A stretch of DNA of 64,000 nt. It comes from Euphorbia lathyris (taxonomy: Eukaryota; Streptophyta; Magnoliopsida; Malpighiales; Euphorbiaceae). The DNA is taken from assembly GCF_963576675.1 (NCBI RefSeq), contig NC_088915.1, forward strand, positions 32,207,501 to 32,271,500. The letters run 5' to 3'. A model generated the notes under the pieces. That model did not search any database and was not told the DNA's origin. It saw nothing but the letters and a program-made list of their open reading frames with translations. Shown here piece by piece: positions 1 through 9,165 of this stretch (position 1 is the first letter of the stretch; the number at the start of each line of letters is the position of its first letter). A program made the translations under genes and the position numbers.

Positions 1-116
1 ACAATTTCATTATAGATACACGTACTAGTATGTTCAATTTCCATCTCATCTTCCATATTGCCGTAATTAGTTTTTGACATGGAGCTAGAACCAGCCTCAC
101 CTTCCATTGCATCCAT
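1..116 (-). CDS. Partial first coding exon of an unidentified gene
   Basis: Read on the minus strand, an ATG at 116-114 opens a frame that stays free of stops for 38 codons to the window edge. The predicted start is acidic and Ser-rich: MDAMEGEAGSSSMSK, then a Glu/Met/Asp-rich stretch. Eight bases upstream is a good splice acceptor (tatacag, exon base 124), so this looks like the second exon of a gene whose 5' UTR exon is near 5.4 kb. I do not recognise the family. A consensus donor (AAG|GTGAGG) lies only about 14 bases into the frame, so the coding exon could be much shorter. The link to the 5.4 kb exon is inference. Confidence 0.35.
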   Translation of the reverse strand, partial: MDAMEGEAGSSSMSKTNYGNMEDEMEIEHTSTCIYNEI

Positions 117-177
117 ATAACACTCTGTATAATAATATCAAAGCAAGTAGAGATCCCATGAGATTCAATAACAAAAA

Positions 178-803
178 CCATAGTTGTTAAAGTCGCAAGG
201 CGCGCTAAGGCGCTAAGGGGTCCTGGAGCCTAGGCTCAAGGCTCAAGGCGAGGAGCGTGAACACGAAGCGCATAAAATAAATAAATATATATACTCTTTT
301 ACTAGTTAAGCATAAACCAAAAAAAACACACTTATGACCACACAAACAAAACAAAACCACATACAAACATAATACTAAATCATAAATGTCAGAAACACCA
401 AGTTAAGTTCATACTACATAGAGACGTTAACATATACTTAACATCTTACCCTGAGTACCTAACTATAACTAATACTACTAAACTAATAACCATTCACTGT
501 TTTACTTCAGTTTGTGGAGGAGACTCTTCTTTCTTTACGTGACTGCTCTTAATCCTTCTCTATTCTTTCTATATTTAGTTATGACTCTTGATATTCTTAT
601 TTAGATTAAGGGTTAAGATTAATCTTATTTAAATTAGATTAGTGGTTGAGATTAATCAAACATTTATTTTACAGAAAATAGGAAAAGGAAAAAAAAAACC
701 CTAGTGAAAACCCCTCAGGCAGCCTTTTGTACAGCGCCTCGCTTTCTGCATTCAAGGCTCAAGACCTTGAGCCTTGAGTGAAGCGCACCTTTAACAACTA
801 TGG
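178..803. mobile_element. Non-autonomous TIR element, AAGGCGC family, copy 1
   Basis: The ends are inverted: ccatagttgttaaag at the left and ctttaacaactatgg at the right. Each continues into subterminal GC-rich sequence built from repeated aaggcgc and gagccttgag motifs. The middle is AT-rich and has no coding capacity. A clear target-site duplication is not visible. It lies inside the inferred 5' UTR intron. The second copy at 3487-4188 shares the same ends. Confidence 0.6.
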
Positions 804-1152
804 CCAAAACAATCCTAACTTTTCTCATCCTTTTCCAACATATGTTGATTAATTTTGCTGTCTTATCCTAAAATATAACATTTATTAACAACTCTAGGCT
901 ATAATGTGTATTATAACTAAAGGATGTCTAAAACCTGCCACATTACCTAAACAAGGATTTTTGTTTATTTCCATCAATAACAACAAAAGATATATTGTTC
1001 TGAAATTTAAATGATATTATTTATCAATTAATTATCAGATAAAATTAATACAAATGTTTTTCTAAGTACAAGAATAAAGGAAAAGAATGTTATCTATGCT
1101 TATTATTAATACTAATAAAACATATACATCTTTTTGCCAATTTATGTTACTA

Positions 1153-1348
1153 TAATTTTTTTTTTATGTTAAAAAACTTTAGGTAAGGGTAAACTACTCA
1201 CTCCCAAGGTCAGGGCAAACCACAGACCTCGATGAGGATTTAAAGTGAAATTTAACAATTACCTACCAATAAGGGCTAAATTTTAACGGAGTGGCGAATC
1301 AAACCTGATATGCAGAGATTCAACTCCTGACAACTCGGACCATTGGCA
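1153..1348 (-). mobile_element. tRNA-derived SINE with 16-bp TSD
   Basis: A 16-bp direct repeat (ccaatttatgttacta) flanks the insert at 1137-1152 and 1349-1364. On the minus strand the insert starts with an A-box-like segment (tggtccgagttg), has a B-box-like segment (ggtttgattcgc) about 40 bases on, and ends in an A-rich tail just before the downstream repeat. That is the layout of a pol III SINE. I cannot assign it to a named family. Confidence 0.65.
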
Positions 1349-1364
1349 CCAATTTATGTTACTA

Positions 1365-3486
1365 AATAGGGTTTATATAACTATACATTTTGGTTCACCA
1401 AATAAGGTAATAAAATTATTGTAAAAGAATAAAGTTTAGGCTAGAGTTCATATTTTTAAGCAAAAGAAAGAATATAACTGGAAAAAAGGGGCATTCTTTA
1501 CTTATTGGGTATCTTATGATATTAAAAACTTTATGCAATATAATACATGGGAAAAAGAACCATATTTAAAAATAGTCTCCCCTTGTTGGGAGTTCAAATA
1601 ATTGATTTCCTATTGCTAATATGCTTATTCGAATTTCCAGAGCATCTGTGCATAACAACAAAGAACCATTCAAGGAATGTAGAAGAGCAAAGATTACGTA
1701 ACTTTGCATTTAGGAATTTGTTATAATTTAAGCATTTATTATCCTCAAATTCAGTTAAATTAGACAGCAAGACAATTTATGCCATTCAAGATTTAGTTAA
1801 ATTCTAGAATTCAGTTAAATTAGATAGCAAGACATTCTCCCATCCAATATGATGTAAGAAGACAAGAACATGGCTGCATTTCAGTTATCCCAAAAAGTGC
1901 TAGCTAGTGTTGTTATATTAGTTAATTGGTAACATGTTAAAATACTGATGTCTATAATGAATGAAAATGAGTCTTAAATTTGTTCATATAAATGCCTAAA
2001 TGGATGCAGTCAATAGTCATGTGTTACATACTAATCTTGCATTGATGATTCTCTACCGACATGAGCTCACTTGGTTACAAGAAGCATGAATCAGGATCGC
2101 CCTAGTAGGCAATTGAGAATGGGAATGAAACATGTCCTCTAGAAAGCTAGGACAAAGTCACTAATTGTAATATTTATTGTTACGCCAAAATGTAAGAACT
2201 TTAGGCTGAGTTCCATACCAATGCCATTAATTTACAATTATTTATTATTTTAATTTGGAAACTGTCCGTACGTTGATACTCTGTATTTTCTGAAAACTCT
2301 GATAAAATACTACTTTTGCGTTTCTGTATGTGATATTACTATCATTCCATTAACATTCCAAGTCACTAATTCAAATAACTCTACCAAACTTGCAATTATG
2401 GATTTAAATCAAGCATAGGATCAAAACCTTCTAAAATTTAATTTTTGGAAATTGTTGACGGAAGGAATTGAAATGTTGTTGACATTGCTCAATTTCATTG
2501 CAAAAAAAAAGGTCATATATTAGGGATTATGGAATAAAATGAGAGACGAACATGAACATGCAAACATGAAATGGTAACCTGCAGAGCCCGACTGTTTTTC
2601 TATTATCATCTCATTCAATATCATAACCCACATCAAGTAAATCATTATTCTAAACAAACTTCCATTATCTTGCATTTTCTTGTTGGCGTTTTTACTCCTT
2701 TAAGGAACAAAGCATAATGACAATCAAGCAATAAAAAGAAAAAGGGACATCAAATTAACACCAAAGCACACAACGTTGCATAGTTTTAACATCAAATAAT
2801 TGCTTTCTTATTAAGAACCAAAGGGCGCATTTACTCACATAAAATTTTGAAAACAAACAATCAAGAAATTTTGAAAAGAAAAGGTACCAAATGAAGTATT
2901 TTGCACTTTTTCTTATAAACAAACTTCAGAGCCTATTCCTCCAAGTGCTCCACTCAGGCTTTTATTAAGAAAGATGTTTCATTTTAATTGATAGAATGAA
3001 TTTTCTTATAGAATGCCGTTTCCCATAGTTTATTTTCAAGTCCTGAAAATTGAAAATTACTCCGTCCATCCAATGAATATAACACAAATTCACCTTTTTC
3101 ACGCCCCATAAATTAGACAAAACTCCTCTTTGAACTAAAAATAACCACTGGGAGAAATAATAAATGTGGTTCAAAACTAGTTCTTCACAAGAACAGGAAA
3201 ATCTTAAGGATGCAGACTCATAAACTACTATTTTATTTGGAAAAAACAAAAAATCCCATTTAAAAGCGCACAATATGGCTTTGTCCATTTGCTTATTGCA
3301 TTCGATCAGACAAGCCAAGTAATAGCGTAGAAAATTTTCCTACCATACCCATATTTATCATGGTTTGAAATTACTAATTACTAAATGTAGAATAAATTTA
3401 AATGATATATTCATTAAACCACTTCATTAATTCATCAAGTGAGGGCATATTAAGAAAATATCAACACGAATATTTAATGTTTTCTT
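1365..3486. other. AT-rich DNA with no recognised gene
   Basis: There is no convincing exon, RNA gene or terminal inverted repeat here. The longest open frame (about 117 codons, minus strand, 2965-3318) has no recognisable domain and ordinary AT-rich composition. The stretch is best read as intron sequence of the left-edge gene. Confidence 0.5.
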
Positions 3487-4188
3487 CATAGTTATTAAAG
3501 GCGCATGGCGCACTAAGGCACAAGGGGTCCTGGAGCCTTGAGGCATGGCGCACAGCAATGGGGCACGCCATAGTGAGACAAGGCGCACGCGCACGTACAA
3601 AAATAACAATTATAAAACTATAAAACTAACATAAAAATGCAACGAATAATAAATCATGAAAATATTCTTAAGCATAAATAAATTTTAAAATGCAAAATAA
3701 ACCCCGTATTAGAAAGCCAAAGTTGAATACTAAATCCTAAGTTCTACTCCTAATCAAAACTCTCCAAATTCATCACTCCTCATCATCACTATCACACTCC
3801 TAATCTAAAGCATCATCAAGCTCTTGAATTTGAATTCCCTTTGGCTTCTTTGTTTCTGTTGTTTGAATTCGTTTACTGAGTTTTTGTCTACTAAACTTCT
3901 TCCTCTTATAATGACTCTGTCTCTTCCTCTTCTAATTAATTCAAATGTATAATCTCTCTTCCTTTTTAATATTTTTTTAATAGAACACATGTTCCATTCC
4001 AAATATGTAAAGTAACTGCTAAAAATTCCAGAAAACTGCCCCTAACTGCCAAGGCGCGCCTTGGTGCGCCTTTGGCAACTGCCTCTTGGCCCAAAATGGC
4101 GCACCAGGCGCATGCCATGGTGATTGCGCCTCACCATGGGGGTGACATAGTGCTAAGGCCTGCGCCTGGTGCGCCTTCAATAACTATG
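3487..4188. mobile_element. Non-autonomous TIR element, AAGGCGC family, copy 2
   Basis: It starts catagttattaaaggcgc and ends gcgccttcaataactatg, the same ends as copy 1. Both subterminal regions are studded with ggcgcacc / ggcgcatg motifs. The core is AT-rich and non-coding. The two copies are less than 3 kb apart within the same inferred intron. Confidence 0.6.
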
Positions 4189-4638
4189 GTTTTCTTGTTC
4201 AGCATGAAATCATATTTGTGTCTATATTTGTATGAAGGAGAGAGTACAATTATCTAAATTTGAATTCATAACACGAGAACATAAGGGAAGCCCGAAATGA
4301 AAGCAAAATAATTTATTTCTGGGATAAGTTACAAATTTAGGCCTATGGTTATTGGGGGAAAGCCGATTTAGCCTCCAAGTACAAAACAGTGTTATCTTAA
4401 GCTTAAAGTTTACCCGACGTTGCAATTTTAAGCCTGATTAATAGAAGTTGAGTTTTTTTCGTTAAAAGAAGATATGCAATTTCAAGCCTTAATGGGTGGC
4501 TTGGCTTGAAAAAAACTTATATTTCCTTATAAGGCTTGAATTGCACCCCTTGGTAAAGGTTAGGAACTTTAGGCTTTAGATTGCATGTTTTGTATGTGGA
4601 GGTTAAATCTGCTTTCCCTGCCTAATAACCTAAAAAAA

Positions 4639-4768
4639 GGGCGGCCCGGTCGCACTACGCGTCCCCGCTGAGCGAGGGTCCGGGGAGGGGTCCCACCACA
4701 AGGGTGTACTGGGGGCAAGCCTTCCCCTGCCAATTTATTTGGCAAGAGACTCTCCTAAAAAAAAAAAA
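4639..4768 (+). mobile_element. Au SINE, copy 1 (internally deleted)
   Basis: It begins gggcggcccggtcgc and carries the gtccggggaggggtcccacc and cacaagggtgta blocks typical of the Au SINE family of angiosperms. Compared with the adjacent copy it lacks 47 bp between two ggcaagag direct repeats. That deletion removes the B-box half of the pol III promoter. It ends in an A run that abuts copy 2. Confidence 0.8.
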
Positions 4769-4935
4769 GGGCGGCCCGGTCGCATTACGCGTCCCCGCTG
4801 AGCGAGGGTCCGGGGAGGGGTCCCACCACAAGGGTGTATTGGGGGCAAGCCTTCCCTTGCCAATTTAATTGGCAAGAGGCCGCTCCTAAGACTCGAACCC
4901 GTGACCTCAGGTCACACGGCAAGAGACTCTCCTAA
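4769..4935 (+). mobile_element. Au SINE, copy 2 (near full length)
   Basis: It has the same 5' blocks as copy 1 and retains the B-box region (actcgaacccgtgacctc) followed by the gtcaca tail segment, matching the Au SINE layout as I know it. The pair is head-to-tail inside the right arm of the hAT-like MITE. This points either to insertion of one SINE next to another or to tandem duplication followed by deletion. Confidence 0.85.
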
Positions 4936-5357
4936 TCAGGCTAAATTTGTACCTTATCCCTTATTTCTTTAGGTGACCTCTTCCGGAAGTAGCCTTCACA
5001 TAGAAAAACTAATATCTAGAGAATTCAATTCAATTGGCATATCAGTTCATTACGTTTTTCTTCTTTTAGGAAAAAAAAATCAGTTTGCACATGGCTTCTT
5101 AAACCTTATATGAATCTCTACAAATTGCAAGCTACTTGAAGAATAACAACATTTAGAATGCTATGAATCAACTACATGCAAGATCGTGAAAAGGCATAAA
5201 CTAATAGCAATGAGCAATCAATCTGAAAACATGAATCAACTAATGACAATCACGAGCGCATCTTGGACATGTAAATGAGGCAATCAAGCATCGAATAATA
5301 AATTACCGAAAAGGGCGAATCCAATCATGATTGTCTCATTATCAATGAAAACCCTAC

Positions 5358-5480
5358 CTGACGAGTAACAGAAAATAGAGAATGAGAAGCGAAGATTGTG
5401 AATTTCAGCGCGCAAGAGAGCGATTCAGAATCAGAGTCCGGTCACGTGGAAAGAGAATGAGAGAAAGAGGATGGTCGCCG
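5358..5480 (-). promoter_or_regulatory. Inferred 5' UTR exon and promoter of the left-edge gene
   Basis: This is a GC-richer, pyrimidine-rich (minus strand) island in very AT-rich DNA. It ends in a strong donor (cgtcag|gtaggg at 5358/5357) followed by the gttttcattg-type sequence common at the start of plant 5' UTR introns. A CACGTG G-box lies near 5443-5448. The start of transcription is estimated, not seen. If correct, the leader intron runs from 5357 to 125 and is about 5.2 kb long. The long inverted repeat at 5544-6586 would then sit directly upstream. Confidence 0.4.
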
Positions 5481-5543
5481 AGAGGTCTGACATCTTTATG
5501 TAATGCAACAATTTGGAAACCCTCCCATCCAAATTATCTTTAT

Positions 5544-6586
5544 GGGTTGCTATAAGTCACCCTATTTTACTTATCGTCGCCTCTTATTTGACATTTTTGC
5601 CCTTTTCATTTTTTATTCAAAAAAGTGAAATTCTCTCAAACCCGAAGAACAAAACGAAGAAAAATCATACCTCCAAAACAAGAAAAAATACTTAAACATC
5701 TAAGTTTCGTATTTACCAATAATCTGAAATTTAACGAATTTAACTTGAAATGAAATTTTTTTCCGTTGAATTTGCTCTAAACGGGTAGCCCATACGGTCA
5801 GGTCCATGGACCGGTAGTATGAACTACCCTATTTTACCTAGGCAAAACGGATAGGCTACCCTATTTTACCTACTAGGTAAAATAGGGTAGCCTACCCGTT
5901 TTTTCTAGGTAAAAACGGGTTTATTTATTTATTTATTTTAATTATAATAAATATTAATTATAGATAAATTATGTATTGATTGGAAATAAAAAAAATACGT
6001 ATTGAAGTGTCCAATTAATTTTTATTTGGTAAATTATATTTATTTACCTTTTAGAACGTAAATTTAATTATACGTAAATTATGTATTGACTAGATAGAAA
6101 AAACGTATATATAAATTATTGATTGGAAATAAAAAATACGTAAATTATGTATTGCACGCGATAATACGTAATTTATCTATAATTAATATTTATTATAATT
6201 AAAATAAATAAATAAATAAACTCATTTTCTCTAAAGGAAAACGGGTAGCCTACCCGTTTTTACCTAGAAAAAACGGGTAGGCTACCCATGTAAAATAGGG
6301 TAGTTCATACTACCGGTCCATGGACCTGACCGTATGGGCTACCCGTTTAGAGCAAATTCAACGGAAAAAAATTTCGTTTCAAGTTCAATTCGTTAAATTT
6401 CAGATTATTGGTAAATACGAAACTTAGATGTTCAACTATTTTTCCTTGTTTTGGAGGCATGATGTTTCTTCGTTTTGTTCTTCGGGGTTGAGAGAATTTC
6501 ACTTTTTTGAATGAAAAATGAAAGGAGAAAAAATGTCAAACAGGATGCGATGATAAGTAAAATAGGGGCGACGTATAGCAAAACCC
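5544..6586. repeat. 1.04 kb near-perfect long inverted repeat (fold-back element)
   Basis: The left arm (about 5544-5970) reads gggttgctataagtc onward. The right arm (about 6160-6586) is its reverse complement, ending gacgtatagcaaaaccc. Arms are about 420 bp and keep even internal motifs (acgggtagcctacccg) in mirror order. The short loop has repeated aaattatgtattg units. Related short peptides in the two arms on opposite strands are a by-product of the inversion, not genes. No clean TSD was found. A transcript would fold into a long hairpin. Confidence 0.75.
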
Positions 6587-6689
6587 CCAAACTTATTAAT
6601 TTAACATGGGTAAAGTAAAAAAAGGAAAAAAATTCCAGCTGTTTCACGTTTTTGTGAAATAGGTATTTGTGTTTTTTTTCCACAAAAAC

Positions 6690-7456
6690 GGTGATTTTTT
6701 AGTTTGATACTATAAAATACAACAATTAAAATTGGTTAGTAACATATTTATCATTAACCAAATTTTTTTAGGGTAAATTACACCCATGGAATTGAATTTT
6801 ATATATTTTAATATTATGGCTATTAAACTTCAATTTTTAACAGCATGACCACTACTTTTAAACATTGATGGCTACTCAACGCTTCAAAACGACCGTTGAC
6901 GGTCTCAAAATAAAAAATTTAAAAAGTTAATGATATTCTAAGGAACTTTAATTCTTGAAAAAATTCGTTTTGAAGTAATTTAGGTATTGTTTGGTTAGGA
7001 GATAGTGAATTTTTAAAGAGAAAAAAGTTCAAAAATTGTGATTTTATGGTAAATGTCGTTCTGAATAACTTTAATTCTTGAATATTTTCATTTTGAGGTC
7101 TTTAACGGTTATTTTGAGGAGTTAGTTAAAGTTGAGTAGCAATCTGTGTTAAAAAGTGTAAAGTTCAGTACGCATACCGTTAAGAATTGAAATTCAGTGA
7201 CTACAATATTAAAATGGGTAAAATTCAATAGTTATGGGTGTAATTTACCCAAATTTTTTATTTTCCAAAATCACCGTTTTGCAGCTTTTCTCTAAAACAT
7301 TCAGTTTCTCATTTCTCACCAAACAGTACCTAAATTTTGAAAAATTAAAGTTACTTAAAATATTATAAGTCTGAAATTTTAATTTTGATATCGCCAATGC
7401 TCATTTTAATTTTAAAATCTTTGTTTTTAGCAAAACGAAAAACTTTAATCATCTCC
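6690..7456. repeat. Dispersed repeat, copy A
   Basis: The sequence from ttagtttgatactata through ctcaccaaacagtacctaaa to gcaaaacgaaaaact aligns along its length with 40630-41508. Copy A is split by the MITE at 6771-7250. It retains the uninterrupted site (ttgtttttag at 7421-7430) where copy B carries a hAT-like MITE. It is non-coding. Confidence 0.65.
6771..7250. mobile_element. 480-bp MITE, GGGTAAATTACACCC ends
   Basis: Ends gggtaaattacaccca (left) and tgggtgtaatttaccc (right) are perfect inverted repeats, with weaker homology continuing inward on both sides. Flanks aattttttta and aaatttttta are a probable 9-10 bp TSD in a low-complexity target, which suggests a MULE-type origin. The paralogous unoccupied site is at about 40738-40748. 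Confidence 0.7.
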
Positions 7457-7750
7457 TTATCGTAAAAAAAAAAAGGTCAGCTGTCCGATTAAAAAAAATG
7501 GACAAATATTTGTTTGCCAAAACGTAACTGCAACTTTAGAGCATCTCTGCTCGTTTCAAGAAAAACTATTTTGCAATTTTCAAGAATTAAGAAATAGTAG
7601 GGATGAGTTTTGAAGGTCTCCAATTTTAGAATGTCCATTTCACGAGAGTGTTTTGGCTGACATATGAGGCCACCACTAAATTGAAAAAAGAAAACAAAAA
7701 AAAATTGGTAATAATTAGAAATGAAAATGACATTGAAAAAATAAAACCAA

Positions 7751-7895
7751 GAGAAAAGTATAAAAATATAAGTCTTGTCGTTTAGATGATTTTCAAATAT
7801 GGACTATGTGGTTTTAAAGTTTGTAAAGAAGTATCATAAGATTCATTTTGTTAGCAAAAAAGAGTCAAAAAAATATTAAAAATACCACCCCCAAA
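7751..7895. repeat. Solo MULE terminal sequence related to the Pack-MULE ends
   Basis: It starts gagaaaagtataaaaat and continues with spaced matches (cttgt, atatgg, gtggttt, ttcattttgttagcaaa) to the first 140 bp of the Pack-MULE arm at 41670. I did not find a matching right end, so this is a truncated relic of that family. Confidence 0.5.
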
Positions 7896-9165
7896 TTACT
7901 TATCAGTGTCTCTATTGGACTTTTTTGTCCTTCTTATAATTTTGATCAAAAACTGAAAATTCTCTCTCCAAAATCATAAACATGAACAATAATAATTGAA
8001 ATTATGAAAATAATTGACGTGGCACCAAAACCTTTTGGCTGAAACTGGTTGGGCTACCTAAAAAAAATTGGTTTTTATTGGGTAATTTTTTTGAACAGTT
8101 ACATGATAGATTTAATATTTACAAATCTCTTATGCTAAACAGTTTTTATATAAATAGACACATTCCTGTAAAAAATGATGAAATAACTGTTTGATAAAAT
8201 AATAATTAAAAACATAAATTTCTAATATTTTAAATTAAAAATATCATACATGATAAAAGTTATTATGATTAATTGTAAAAAAAATCCAAATATAATTTTC
8301 TGTGTGATTTCCTCTATCTTTTTTTCCCACTAAAGGCCAAAAAAGATGTCGATTTAGCCCTTATGAAGGCCAAAAATATAAAACAGCAGCCACATGGTTA
8401 GCCCCTCATTTTAATTTTCATATTTCTTCTCTTTTTATTTCTTTTTCTCGAAAAAAAAAGAGAATTGAAAATATAAAGGAATTCACAGCTGGCAATGAGT
8501 ACTGTATCTGCGAGTATCCGACACTATCCAATTCTAATAGAACTACACGTACTATGTATAAAATGGTGTATAAGATCAAAACCATTATCCGTTAAAGTAA
8601 TGAGACATGTATAGGAATATCCCTCAGGATATCCGGTATCCATTACTTGTTAATTTTTTATGACATGGCAATCAAAACCAATGGGTCAAATGGACATTTT
8701 TGACATTTCATTTAATTTATCAAAATTAGAAATTAGAAACGGGATAAGGTGTAAAAATACCCTTAACGTTGCTACCGAAGAGCAATATTGCCCCTAACGT
8801 TAGAAATGGTACAATTAAAGACTCAACGTTGAATTCTACTGAAAATGTTTAATCTGGTATCCAGGATTACAACTTACCAAACATGATCTCATTCTATTGG
8901 ATATAAATGGAGAAATCGTCAGCACAAGAGAATTAATTAAGTAGTCGTTAAGACAAGGCTGAAGTTCATCTCGTACTCATTCCATCCTGCAATATCAAAA
9001 CTAATTCTTCTACCATGTTAATGCTACAGTTCTTACAGTACCAAAAAAATCATGAAATTGAATTTAATATTCTGCACTGCAGCTAAACAAGAATGTTACA
9101 GTCTTACAGATGAATGAATTGAACATATACATGAGTCTGTTAAACAACATAATCTCTTCTGCATA
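7896..9165. other. Intergenic DNA with a relic hAT terminus
   Basis: At about 8490-8680, degenerate sequence (gagtatccgacactatcc, ggatatccggtatcc) matches the left half of the MITE at 40935-41477. At about 8740-8830 are aaggtgtaaaaatacccttaacg-like repeat sequences. Otherwise it is AT-rich with no gene. The 3' end and polyadenylation region of the rhomboid gene should fall at the right side. Confidence 0.45.

Larger units (their letters stand above)
4321..4960. mobile_element. hAT-like MITE interrupted by Au SINEs
   Basis: Inverted ends gggataagttacaaatttag (left) and ctaaatttgtaccttatccc (right) are bounded by a perfect 8-bp TSD, ttatttct, at 4313-4320 and 4961-4968. An 8-bp duplication is the hAT signature. 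The inverted repeat runs about 68 bp, but the right arm is split by the Au SINE pair at 4639-4935. Without the SINEs the MITE would be roughly 340 bp. Confidence 0.75.

Noticed and set aside
2965..3318. 117-codon open frame on the minus strand
   Set aside because: It has no domain, no splice or promoter context and an AT-rich random composition; it lies in the inferred intron.
5513..6683. Two similar small ORFs on opposite strands suggesting a duplicated gene
   Set aside because: They are mirror images produced by the long inverted repeat and have no homology to known proteins.
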